A stretch of DNA of 64,000 nucleotides from an uncultured Prevotella sp. (GTDB taxonomy: Bacteria > Bacteroidota > Bacteroidia > Bacteroidales > Bacteroidaceae), in the NCBI GenBank assembly GCA_905233165.1, contig CAJODL010000002.1, forward strand, positions 62,001-126,000. Reading direction: 5' to 3'. This document shows positions 9,278-18,548 of this stretch, piece after piece. Both the position numbers and the translations under genes were made by a program. Position 1 is the first letter of the stretch. Each line of letters starts with the position of its first letter. Under the pieces are notes generated by a model. That model did not search any database and was not told the DNA's origin. It saw only the letters and a list, made by a program, of their open reading frames with translations.

Positions 9278-11118
9278 TATTTTGTATATTTCAGAGTTTT
9301 AACATAATCCAAAGCAGAATAAGGAACGCAGAACACGCCTGCTATGCGCAGGTTCCTGTCAAAGTTCTTCCACTGATTTTGTCTTCCGGTAGCATAACTT
9401 TGGATGAATAATACAGGTGATGCATCAGTATTTGAATAACAGATAGGAACATCTATATCAAATTCTATAGCACGTATCTTAGCATTATCTTCATCAGTAT
9501 ATTCTACCAGACCATTATCTGTTTTAAACATTGTATTGCTAAATGGATTATCAGCAGTAGTCTTATTGTAGAATCCCATAGTTGACTCACCTTCACTTGT
9601 ATGCGAACTGAATGCAAAAGTTCTTAATGCTTTCTTGTCCACTTGTTCAGGGTCATTTAAACTTTCAGGAACAGTAACTACATATACGCGATATTTTGTT
9701 GCCTTTGCGCCCTTTAAATAGAAGTCCATTTCAACAAAAGCAACATTGCTTATCATTGTAGGATCTGTTCCAAAATATGTAAGATAGCTTGATGACTTTG
9801 GCAACAGCCAAATCTTGAGGAAATCGAGTTTGCCGTCATTGAACTCCTCTCCCCACATCTCATCAGTAACTTTTTTCTGCAACACTTGAACATTTTTGCC
9901 TTTTTCTACTCCGTCTGTTGTACCATAGACACGTCCGGGATTATAGTATTTTAAAATCGGCTCATAAGATTCCCATGGGTAATAACCTAAAGGGTATTCA
10001 CCCTTATCTGACAAGTGACGAACATAGCCATTGCTCATCTCTGCAACATCACCTTTCGTAATATCAATGAAATTCTGGATGGAAGTAACCTTATTATAAG
10101 AAGTAGAGAACAATGTATCTTTTTCTGCCACCTCACCGGATAATATAGGCTTATTCCTGTCATCAGTGTTGGAGTACACCAGATTTCTCAAGATATTAGT
10201 ATTCATAAGTGAATCCTTCAAGAATACAGGGTCAATATCAACTTTTTTATCCGAGTTGCCCATGTTAGGAATCAAACTCTTTGAAGTCATACTTGATATC
10301 AGAACAGAAAGCTTTGACAAATCCAAATAGTTGAAATCTGTAATGAAGTTATACGAAGTGCTCATCTGCTCCTTTGCTTTTTTCCACGCATCATCAGTAG
10401 GAATAAGGAGTGTATATGTACTATCTTCATTTTCCAAATCTGCATGCAGAATGGTTCTCATTGCAGAGTTTGTCTTTGTCCATACCGTATCTTTGTATGT
10501 CTGCTGTCCATTTACCATAGGGCCTATGACAGACTTCTCTTTATCAATAGTATATATATCATACTGATGTATATAACTTGCAAAAGAGTCACAACCTTCT
10601 ACTATATCAAGATATTCATACAAATTTGGATGATATTCTGACACACCATCCAGAATATGCATGATACCATTCGATGCCGGTATATTGACAGCTTTTATCT
10701 CTGCATCATCAAAGCTTGTGTTTGTAAAATCATGGTGCTTCAGATTCATCGTAGCAACACGTGAGTTTACTTCCCCGACGACTTGGTAACTATATTCTGC
10801 GAGATGTTGCTTTATAAATTTGTCCATTACACTTGCACTATCCATATTCAGATATGGAGTAGCATCATAAGTGCCATCTGCTGGTGCCCATAGTGTAAAC
10901 ACACGAGAAGTGTTAAGAATTTCTGAACATCCGGCTTTGTTTATGATGGCAGCAAAATCCTTCAGTTGTTCATTTTCTGAAATATTCTCCATCAATGTCT
11001 TGTTTGCCAAAGGATTGCTGTCCTCTGGTGCAGAATTGTAGTCAGAATATTCAGTACAGGATGCCAGTGCAAGCATTCCGCTTGCAACTAACATCATACT
11101 TTTATTCATGTATTTCAT
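9277..11118 (-). CDS. fasciclin (FAS1) domain lipoprotein, third of three
   Basis: 613 residues from the ATG at 11118 (MKYMNKSMML). The longer frame from 11163 would overlap the upstream gene and lengthen the signal, so it is not preferred. The lipoprotein signal ends in LALASC, followed by TEYSDYNS. Two FAS1 units are visible: residues 40-155, with FTLWAPADGTYD and closing SNGIMHILDGV; and residues 170-370, with YTLLIPTDDAWKKA and closing SNGYVRHLSD. The last 240 residues are beta-rich and unassigned. FAS1 domains mediate adhesion or ligand binding. Here the gene is coupled to a SusC gene, so a surface accessory role in uptake is inferred. Confidence 0.8.
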   Translation of the reverse strand: MKYMNKSMMLVASGMLALASCTEYSDYNSAPEDSNPLANKTLMENISENEQLKDFAAIINKAGCSEILNTSRVFTLWAPADGTYDATPYLNMDSASVMDKFIKQHLAEYSYQVVGEVNSRVATMNLKHHDFTNTSFDDAEIKAVNIPASNGIMHILDGVSEYHPNLYEYLDIVEGCDSFASYIHQYDIYTIDKEKSVIGPMVNGQQTYKDTVWTKTNSAMRTILHADLENEDSTYTLLIPTDDAWKKAKEQMSTSYNFITDFNYLDLSKLSVLISSMTSKSLIPNMGNSDKKVDIDPVFLKDSLMNTNILRNLVYSNTDDRNKPILSGEVAEKDTLFSTSYNKVTSIQNFIDITKGDVAEMSNGYVRHLSDKGEYPLGYYPWESYEPILKYYNPGRVYGTTDGVEKGKNVQVLQKKVTDEMWGEEFNDGKLDFLKIWLLPKSSSYLTYFGTDPTMISNVAFVEMDFYLKGAKATKYRVYVVTVPESLNDPEQVDKKALRTFAFSSHTSEGESTMGFYNKTTADNPFSNTMFKTDNGLVEYTDEDNAKIRAIEFDIDVPICYSNTDASPVLFIQSYATGRQNQWKNFDRNLRIAGVFCVPYSALDYVKTLKYTK

Positions 11119-11153
11119 ATAGATAAATCTTTTTAACTTTAAACACTTTTGGA

Positions 11154-13382
11154 TTAATACCAATCTTCTTTCATATTAGAACTACTATTGGCAATAGATA
11201 CCGGACATAATTCTACGAAGTCAAATGACCAACCCAGTTGCTCATTATCCACGAGGTTCTTAATTCTCAACCAGTAATCCTTACCCTGTTCAAATCTCTG
11301 GGTACATATAATGCGACGAAGCATCATAGTTCCATATCCCCATTCTGAACGACAGCTGGTAGAACCGACTATATTCTTTGCAGCAGAATATATGTCTGAT
11401 GGATCATATGTCAGTTTCTCTGTTATAGTATTATATGTTCCACGAGAGAATGAAGCCGGCGCACGCATATATCCACGTACATGCATTCTCTGGTCGGATT
11501 CTACGCCAAAGTCGGAACCTGTTTCATATTGATTACCATCGTCATCCGTTGCATATTCTTCAAGTATTGGCTCACATCCCATCACGTTACCCTCAATGGT
11601 AGGATCAGCACATGCATCGAATGGGATACCCTGCGCAATCATTGATGATTGTGAAGAAGAGTTACCCAAATAGAACTGCATAAGACCGCCACGTCCCATA
11701 GGAGGATATACTATGCGTAGTTCATAGGTACCTGTCGGTACATGCGGCAACTTGATAGCAAAGTCGTAAATATTCCATCCCTGGAATTGGTCTGAGTTAT
11801 TTGCACGCCAAGCGCCCATTACATTAAACCTCAACAAGGTACCAGGGTTGTAACATCTGATATTCTCAAAATAAGCATTATCAAATGCTACACGGTTACC
11901 ATCACCGCCTGAGTTCATTACAGACACCTCAGATGGTGTAGCGAAACGAATACCGTTATTGATAAGTTCATACAGGAATGTAGAAGAATCCAAACGGATA
12001 CGTTCGTTCTGCGCATTCACGGCATTCTGGTCATAGAGCAGGATGCCCTTTATCCTATGTATATAGCCATTCAGTGTTTCAACACTTGGAGATGTACCGT
12101 CAGCTCTCGTTGTACGATCTACAGGCACGCCCTCAAATATAATAGGATGGGTGCCGTCACTACCGAATGTTCCAAGTTCTTCAGTAAGAGTATTATTCTG
12201 ACGATAACGGTTAATGAACAGGTTCTTCTGAGATTTTGGCTTTGTCTCCCATATCTTCATCAAAGTATTAGGCAACAATGTCTCAAAATACTCTTGAGGT
12301 TCATATCCGAAACAAAGGTTCCAACTTGCCTGTGTCTTTGAATTGTACTCATATACAATCTTATCTATTGGCATACCGGCACGCAGTATATGATAAGCGA
12401 TGAACATATGAACAACATTCCATTCATTGGTATAATCATCACCAGTACTTATCTGAATACCGTGCTCACTAACATAGTTATACCATGTAGGATTGCCATA
12501 CCATTCAATACATTTTGCCTTAAGGTCCTCAAGACTGTTTATACCGTTTGCTTTGAACACAGCATCAGTCTCAGCAAATACAGTCCACTTAATGAGACAC
12601 TCTTCAGGACAATATAATGTATTGCCATCACGGTCTGTACCTGAATAGGTATATGCGGTATCTTTCTTCTCCACCTGAAGTATTTTATCGAGTCCGGTTA
12701 ACTGCAAAGCTGCATGGAAGATTGTGAAATCTCCCTCGGCATGCATCTGGTCGTCAACAGTTCTGTCTGAGCGTGGTATAATACCAGTACATATATGCAA
12801 GATACCATTTGAAGCCTCGATATCACCATCGATGATGGCAGAGCGGCCGTTTAGCGAAGTCTTACCTGCATAAGAACCATCACGGAAGATATCCACCATA
12901 ATGTTACGGGCTGTCATAAGTGTACTACAAGATGTAGCGCCACTGATATTAACCTGCATAAACGTTTCTCCTGAAAGGTGGTATTTAGACAAGTCCTCAC
13001 AGAGAGAGTCGGACATCAGACTAACCTTTTCTGCCAAAGAAAGAGATCCCCAGTTTGCAGATTCCTGAATACCATTGTGAGGGAAAGACTTGTTATTGTC
13101 ATAATACAAAGAATCAATATATGGCTCTACGCCTTCATTTAAAGGAGCAAAGCAGGTATATTTCATATATGTGGATATTTTCTTATCATATCCGCACTTC
13201 TGAAGTATAGAAAAGAAGGCTGACAACCTACTATCCTGTGCTATCATTTCTCTCAGTGTCATTTCTTCTGCATTGAACAACTGAGAGCCATCCGGTTCCT
13301 CGTAGCATGATGTCATTCCGAAGAGACAAACAAACGAAACAACGAGGATTATTCTGGTTCTAATAATAAAGTTCTTCATCAT
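11154..13382 (-). CDS. fasciclin (FAS1) domain lipoprotein with C-terminal beta domain, second of three
   Basis: 742 residues, lipoprotein signal ending in GMTSC, then YEEPDGS. FAS1 unit 1 covers residues 40-200 (CFAPLNEGVEPYID, closing SNGILHICTGIIP). Unit 2 covers 220-445 (WTVFAETDAVFKANG, closing LNGYIHRIKGILLYD). Residues 455-742 form a separate, beta-rich domain with FQGWNIYDFAIKLPHVP and GTYELRIVYPPMGRGG, resembling a jelly-roll binding module. I cannot name that domain with certainty. It is four bases after the first SusD gene and 35 bases before the next FAS1 gene, so it sits mid-operon. The acidic residues after Cys fit surface exposure. Confidence 0.78.
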   Translation of the reverse strand: MMKNFIIRTRIILVVSFVCLFGMTSCYEEPDGSQLFNAEEMTLREMIAQDSRLSAFFSILQKCGYDKKISTYMKYTCFAPLNEGVEPYIDSLYYDNNKSFPHNGIQESANWGSLSLAEKVSLMSDSLCEDLSKYHLSGETFMQVNISGATSCSTLMTARNIMVDIFRDGSYAGKTSLNGRSAIIDGDIEASNGILHICTGIIPRSDRTVDDQMHAEGDFTIFHAALQLTGLDKILQVEKKDTAYTYSGTDRDGNTLYCPEECLIKWTVFAETDAVFKANGINSLEDLKAKCIEWYGNPTWYNYVSEHGIQISTGDDYTNEWNVVHMFIAYHILRAGMPIDKIVYEYNSKTQASWNLCFGYEPQEYFETLLPNTLMKIWETKPKSQKNLFINRYRQNNTLTEELGTFGSDGTHPIIFEGVPVDRTTRADGTSPSVETLNGYIHRIKGILLYDQNAVNAQNERIRLDSSTFLYELINNGIRFATPSEVSVMNSGGDGNRVAFDNAYFENIRCYNPGTLLRFNVMGAWRANNSDQFQGWNIYDFAIKLPHVPTGTYELRIVYPPMGRGGLMQFYLGNSSSQSSMIAQGIPFDACADPTIEGNVMGCEPILEEYATDDDGNQYETGSDFGVESDQRMHVRGYMRAPASFSRGTYNTITEKLTYDPSDIYSAAKNIVGSTSCRSEWGYGTMMLRRIICTQRFEQGKDYWLRIKNLVDNEQLGWSFDFVELCPVSIANSSSNMKEDWY

Positions 13383-13386
13383 AATT

Positions 13387-15066
13387 CTATTTGTTATAAG
13401 CTGAATTCTGTATTAATGCAGTATTAACCTTCAGTTCATCCTCATTCAAAGGCATGTAGAGGTATCTCTCATCAGGCAACTTACTCTTCATTGCAGTTGC
13501 ATCAGGGTATTTTGCCAGCACCCACCCGAGGAATTCTTCTGAATTAGCAGGGAATGAGGACTGTTCGCTTAATAGTTTATCATACTGTATTCCATTCATG
13601 TGACGGAAATTATATCTCAAGAGGTCAAAATAGCGTTTACCTTCAAAACACAACTCACGGGCTCTCTCAAGAAGAATCATTCCCTCCATTGCATTTCTGT
13701 CATATCTTAAATATGATGTTCCGCTGGAAACGGCTCTGGCATTTACGACCTTTGCAAGTTCAAAGGCTTCTTCAGGTTTGTCAAGTTGAACCAAAGCCTC
13801 TGCCTTCATCAGCATAATGTCTGTCAAGCGATAAAGTATCCAGTTTTTCTGATAAGACCTAGCGCCTTTTTCCGCTGGCTTAGACGTCACATCACCAGCA
13901 GTTGATGAAGCAATGAATTTACGAACTGCATGTTCATCAATACCATCATTAGCATTGTAGCAGTATTCATAGAGACGCTGATCGGTATTTGCCTTGAAGA
14001 CATTTCTATTATTCGGATCTGAAGAATTGCTGTAGTCACCATAATACTTGGTAGTTTTCATATAGCCAAAACCAGAATTATTATTTCTGAAGCCATAATA
14101 CATCTGGAATAAAGCATTATTGGCTTTACCATCTGTCTTAAACTGTAACTCAAGGATGCTCTCTTCAGCACTTTGACCACTTTCTCCAAAGATGTCATTG
14201 TAGAAATTCAAACAACTGGACAGATAGTAATCTTTTTCTTCTCTGTCTTCTGGTCTTATTGCACGTTCATCTATTACGTGAGCAGCTTTCTTAGCAGCAA
14301 TTATCTTATCACAATAGTCAATGCACTTCTGATAATCATTAGCGTCGTGGTTTATAGAGGCACGCCACAGATAAATATCCGCCAGAAGAGCATCTATACC
14401 ATCTTTATTAAAGAATCCACGGTCTCTATAATCTCCGTAAGCATTGTTTTGTGGAGCATATGACTCAACCTCTTCCAGGTCAGCAATGCACTGAGCCAAG
14501 ACTGTTGCAGGTGCCACCTGTGGCAAATCCATATCATCACTCGCGTTCATGAATGCATCTGCTGTTACCGGAATATCACGGAACACTCTCACCAGATAGA
14601 AATAGCAGAAAGCTCTCAATGCTTTCACCTGAGCAATAGTTGTCTGATAGCTACCTATCGTATAGTCCGGATCAAGTTCCATGACTCCAGCAGCCTTTTT
14701 AAGAACAAGGTTACAATAATTGATACATGAATAGAATCTTGCCCAACCGGTGAAAGAGTTAGTCTGTTTAATATTCCATGAATATATCTCACTCAAATCG
14801 TTTGTATAAGCTTCTATCGTCTTAAAATCAGATGAGATTGTCAACTCGTCAGAACGGAAGTCCGACCATACAATCATATTTCTGATAACCGATTCATCTC
14901 TAAGTTGGTTATAGGCTTGGGCAACAACAGCATTTACTTCGCTTTCCTTCTGCCAATAATCCTCATCAAGAATTTTGTTCTCTGGCAATATCACGGTGTC
15001 AACACATGATGAGAGTGCTACACTCGCCAGTATTATTGAAAGTATCTTTTTCATAGTCATTATCAT
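13387..15066 (-). CDS. RagB/SusD family nutrient-binding lipoprotein (proximal pair)
   Basis: 559 residues. The ATG at 15066 directly abuts the TAA of the SusC gene; ATG at 15054 (MKKILSI) is an equally good start. The lipoprotein signal ends in ALSSC, then VDTVILPE. The N-terminal SusD pattern DEDYWQKESEVNAVVAQAYNQL is clear. The C-terminus shows ILLERARELCFEGKRYFDLL, the family E-R-x-x-E-L-x-F-E-G-x-R-x-x-D-L motif. It is the binding partner of the SusC protein encoded just upstream. Ligand is unknown. Confidence 0.93.
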   Translation of the reverse strand: MIMTMKKILSIILASVALSSCVDTVILPENKILDEDYWQKESEVNAVVAQAYNQLRDESVIRNMIVWSDFRSDELTISSDFKTIEAYTNDLSEIYSWNIKQTNSFTGWARFYSCINYCNLVLKKAAGVMELDPDYTIGSYQTTIAQVKALRAFCYFYLVRVFRDIPVTADAFMNASDDMDLPQVAPATVLAQCIADLEEVESYAPQNNAYGDYRDRGFFNKDGIDALLADIYLWRASINHDANDYQKCIDYCDKIIAAKKAAHVIDERAIRPEDREEKDYYLSSCLNFYNDIFGESGQSAEESILELQFKTDGKANNALFQMYYGFRNNNSGFGYMKTTKYYGDYSNSSDPNNRNVFKANTDQRLYEYCYNANDGIDEHAVRKFIASSTAGDVTSKPAEKGARSYQKNWILYRLTDIMLMKAEALVQLDKPEEAFELAKVVNARAVSSGTSYLRYDRNAMEGMILLERARELCFEGKRYFDLLRYNFRHMNGIQYDKLLSEQSSFPANSEEFLGWVLAKYPDATAMKSKLPDERYLYMPLNEDELKVNTALIQNSAYNK

Positions 15067-18000
15067 TTAGAAACCCATACTTATTGTTGCTGTCACCTGT
15101 CTTGAACGAGGTGTTGAAGATGTATCATAAGAAGGAGTATATACACCTGAAGCAACTTCAGGGTCAATACCAGAGTACTTCGTCCAGCAGAACAGATTGG
15201 TCATTGTAACATAAGCAGAAAGGTTCTGAAGACCATACTTCTTTATCTGCTTCTTAGGGAATGTGTAAGAAATCTGCAGGTTATTCAAACGCAGGAATGA
15301 ACCATCTTCAACAAATCGTGATGACATCTGATAGTTGTAACCTGATTGCCACAATGCACGTGGAATAACAGTTTCATCACCATCCTTACGCCAACGATAT
15401 GTAACAGATGAAGCCTGATTTGTGTTATCATACATACTCTCAAGGTTCATACGTGCGATATTAACGAGTTTACTGCCATAACGGAAGTTAAAACGTGTGA
15501 CAAGTTTCCAGTTACCATAGTTAAATGTGAAACTGAAACCACCAGTAAGTTTTGGCAAAGAGTTTCCGAGGTATTTATAATCAAGCTTATTGATTGTACC
15601 ATCATGGTTAACATCCTCATATATAGCATCACCGCCATTGAAAGAATAGCCATTTGGTACCTCTCCGCTATAATATGTCATGCGCTGAGGCTGACCATTA
15701 CTCTGCATTATCACACGTCCGTTCTCATCAGTAACAACCGGGAATGTCTTACCCTCTGCAAGCCATTGGTTTATCTGTGCCTCGTAAGCTGCAGGTGTCC
15801 AGGCATCACCCATCTTTTGTTTCTGCTGAGTATTAAAGTTCTGCAGATACTCATAAGAATACTGATAAACGCCTAAGCAGTTGAAACCATAAATAGAGCA
15901 CATTGGGTCTCCAACAACTACATGCGTTATTCTGGAGTTATATCCAAGGTTACTATAAACAGGATCGGTATTCATCTTGTCCAGCACTCGTTTATCCATT
16001 TCTGTCAGCTTGTTAGAGTTTTGTGCCATATTAAAGCTTGCTGACATAGAGAATTTACCTGCCTTGATAAATTTATTACCATTAACAACAAGAGTATAAC
16101 CCTTATTCTCCATAGCGCCAACATTACCCCATGTAAGCGTTGAAGCTCCGTTCCATGAAGATGACATTGGAATAGGAATATCTTTCATGAGCAGGTCTGT
16201 AGTCTTATTGCGATACATATCAAGGTCAATAGTAATCATATCGTTGAATAAGCCCAGGTTAATACCGAGGTTAATACCAGTCTTTTTCTCTGGTCTGAGG
16301 TCATCAAGCTTCATACCATTCATTGCCTTCGGTATAATAGAAGCGTATGAATTACCATCATTGTAATAGTAATTGAAATAGTTATCAACTGCTACATTTG
16401 AGTTGCCTGACCTACCCCAAGAGAAACGTATGCCCAACATAGATACCACTTTTCTCAGCTTCTCGAAGAATGGTTCCTCACTGACATTGTAACGTGTTGA
16501 TACACTCGTAGAATAGAACCAAGGGTTTTTAGGTCCGTATGCAGACTTACCATCACCACGAACAAGGAATGTAAGATTATAACGTGACTTGTATGAGAAA
16601 TGTCCATTGTATATCCAGTTCTGCCAAGCCGACTTGGTTGTACCTGGCTGATTAGACATTGCTCTCATATTACCCGTAACTGTAGCAGACTGGAGTCCGT
16701 TTGGAATCTGGTTCTGCTCTACATACTGGTAAGTATATTTCGTTGTACCACATTCATACTTCGCATACATAGTTGTATAGAAGTCCTCATTATTGAAGTG
16801 CGGTGTGAATGTCAGTTTTGCACTTGTACCTGTACCGAAATTGTTTGTTTCAGTATTTGTGGCATAGTTATTTCTATAATCATAATAGTAGCCATTATTC
16901 AAACTTGCCGGCATGTATGTCGGTTTTGAATAAGCATAGATATCAAAATATACACGGCCGTCGAATTTCAGACGATGCTGGTCATTACCAGTACCCAGGA
17001 GTTCATAGCTCAATGAGAAGTCAGGTACAATTGTATAAGCTTTTTCCTTCAACCATGAAGAGTTCGCATAAGCAACAGGGTTACCTATTCTCACAACTCT
17101 ATCTAACTGATAAGATGTTATATTACCTGCTCCTTCTGCACCAGATTCCCTCGGAAGAGCCTGGTTCGTCTCTACCCTATTCATCAGGAAATACTCATCC
17201 GTAGTACTTCCGTCAGGATTACGACGATAAACAGAAGCGTTAGGTGCCTGGCGCTGAGCCATGGCAAGAATTGCATTATTTCCCTCTGACGAACCTTGTG
17301 TATAGTTCTTAGTATTGTCATTATAGGTCAGAGCGAAGTCTGTAGAGAACTTAATTCTTTCTGACACATTATAGTCAAGTGCAAGACGCGTTGTCAAACG
17401 ATTGAACGCCTGCTTTATGACAGTACCATTCTGGTGCATATATCCGGCAGAAATACGGAAAGTAGCTTTCTGACCACCACCTGATATATTGAAGTTGATA
17501 TCATGCTGGTCACCAAACTGCTTTATCTCATCTACCCAATCAGTATTATTATTCCAGTTGTTATAGCCAGCAGCCCATGTAGGAATATAGTTTATTTCGT
17601 TTATATTTGCTGTTGCTGTAGCACTTTGTGTACGGTTATAGATAGCCTCCTTAACCATCATGGTGTAGTTATCACCATTAAGAAGGTTATATCCTTTAGG
17701 CATCCATGTACCCGTAAACTTATAAGATATGTTCATCTTTGGCTTACCACGGCTACCACGCTTTGTCTTGATTTCGATAACACCATTTGCACCTTGTGCT
17801 CCCCATACAGCTGTAGCAGCAGCATCCTTTAGGACATTGATGGATGCGATATCCTCGACATTGACAGCAAGCAGAGATGAGAACGCCTCTTCGTCAGCAT
17901 TTTCAAGATCAATATCTGCTGCATTATAGTCAAATATTTTGTCATTAACGACAATCAGCGGATTGGCATCGCCATTAATAGTATTGACACCATTCAAACG

Positions 18001-18519
18001 CATCGTAGTACCAGCACCAAGGTTACCAGAGTTACTTACGATATCCAGACCGGCGATTTCACCTTGAAGGGCTTCATCAATAGATGTAAATGCCATACCC
18101 TCAACATCTGCAAGGTTGAATGTCTGTTGTGATATTGACACCTCACGTTGGTCGATATTCAAGCCTCCGGCATTTGTACGACGTCCCTTGACAGTGACTT
18201 CTGACAGGGTTGTCTTTTCATCCTCAAGACGGATAGTGAACGTTTCCTGATCACCGATAGGTAAAATAGCAGTCTTACTACCCACATAAGAAACAACGAG
18301 TTTGTTCTTTGGGTTCTTAATTTCCATAGAGAAGTTACCCATCATATCGGTCTGTGTAGCACTTACGATACGATTGTTAGCATCTCGTTCCACCACGTTG
18401 GCCATCATCACAGGCCCCATGGCATCCTCGACAGTACCCGATATGACTCTACCCTGTGCCCACGCAATCTGCATGACGACAGAAAGCAATATTGTCAATA
18501 GGATTTTTGATTTAGACAT
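15067..18519 (-). CDS. SusC/RagA family TonB-linked outer-membrane transporter (proximal pair)
   Basis: 1150 residues from ATG 18519 (MSKSKILLT), chosen because it gives a compact signal peptide ending in IAWAQ. The frame extends 11 codons further up, with no better signal. A carboxypeptidase-regulatory-like domain (VISGTVEDAMGPVMMANV) is followed by a TonB-box-like TTLSEVTVKGR, and the plug with LNGVNTINGDANPLIVVND. The plug ends in AVWGAQGANGVIEIKTKRG near residue 245, and the barrel follows. It is the second importer in this operon and differs from the distal one in plug sequence, so the two pairs may take different ligands. Confidence 0.93.
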   Translation of the reverse strand: MSKSKILLTILLSVVMQIAWAQGRVISGTVEDAMGPVMMANVVERDANNRIVSATQTDMMGNFSMEIKNPKNKLVVSYVGSKTAILPIGDQETFTIRLEDEKTTLSEVTVKGRRTNAGGLNIDQREVSISQQTFNLADVEGMAFTSIDEALQGEIAGLDIVSNSGNLGAGTTMRLNGVNTINGDANPLIVVNDKIFDYNAADIDLENADEEAFSSLLAVNVEDIASINVLKDAAATAVWGAQGANGVIEIKTKRGSRGKPKMNISYKFTGTWMPKGYNLLNGDNYTMMVKEAIYNRTQSATATANINEINYIPTWAAGYNNWNNNTDWVDEIKQFGDQHDINFNISGGGQKATFRISAGYMHQNGTVIKQAFNRLTTRLALDYNVSERIKFSTDFALTYNDNTKNYTQGSSEGNNAILAMAQRQAPNASVYRRNPDGSTTDEYFLMNRVETNQALPRESGAEGAGNITSYQLDRVVRIGNPVAYANSSWLKEKAYTIVPDFSLSYELLGTGNDQHRLKFDGRVYFDIYAYSKPTYMPASLNNGYYYDYRNNYATNTETNNFGTGTSAKLTFTPHFNNEDFYTTMYAKYECGTTKYTYQYVEQNQIPNGLQSATVTGNMRAMSNQPGTTKSAWQNWIYNGHFSYKSRYNLTFLVRGDGKSAYGPKNPWFYSTSVSTRYNVSEEPFFEKLRKVVSMLGIRFSWGRSGNSNVAVDNYFNYYYNDGNSYASIIPKAMNGMKLDDLRPEKKTGINLGINLGLFNDMITIDLDMYRNKTTDLLMKDIPIPMSSSWNGASTLTWGNVGAMENKGYTLVVNGNKFIKAGKFSMSASFNMAQNSNKLTEMDKRVLDKMNTDPVYSNLGYNSRITHVVVGDPMCSIYGFNCLGVYQYSYEYLQNFNTQQKQKMGDAWTPAAYEAQINQWLAEGKTFPVVTDENGRVIMQSNGQPQRMTYYSGEVPNGYSFNGGDAIYEDVNHDGTINKLDYKYLGNSLPKLTGGFSFTFNYGNWKLVTRFNFRYGSKLVNIARMNLESMYDNTNQASSVTYRWRKDGDETVIPRALWQSGYNYQMSSRFVEDGSFLRLNNLQISYTFPKKQIKKYGLQNLSAYVTMTNLFCWTKYSGIDPEVASGVYTPSYDTSSTPRSRQVTATISMGF

Positions 18520-18548
18520 AGTAGTGTATATTTTTTTGTTATTATTCA

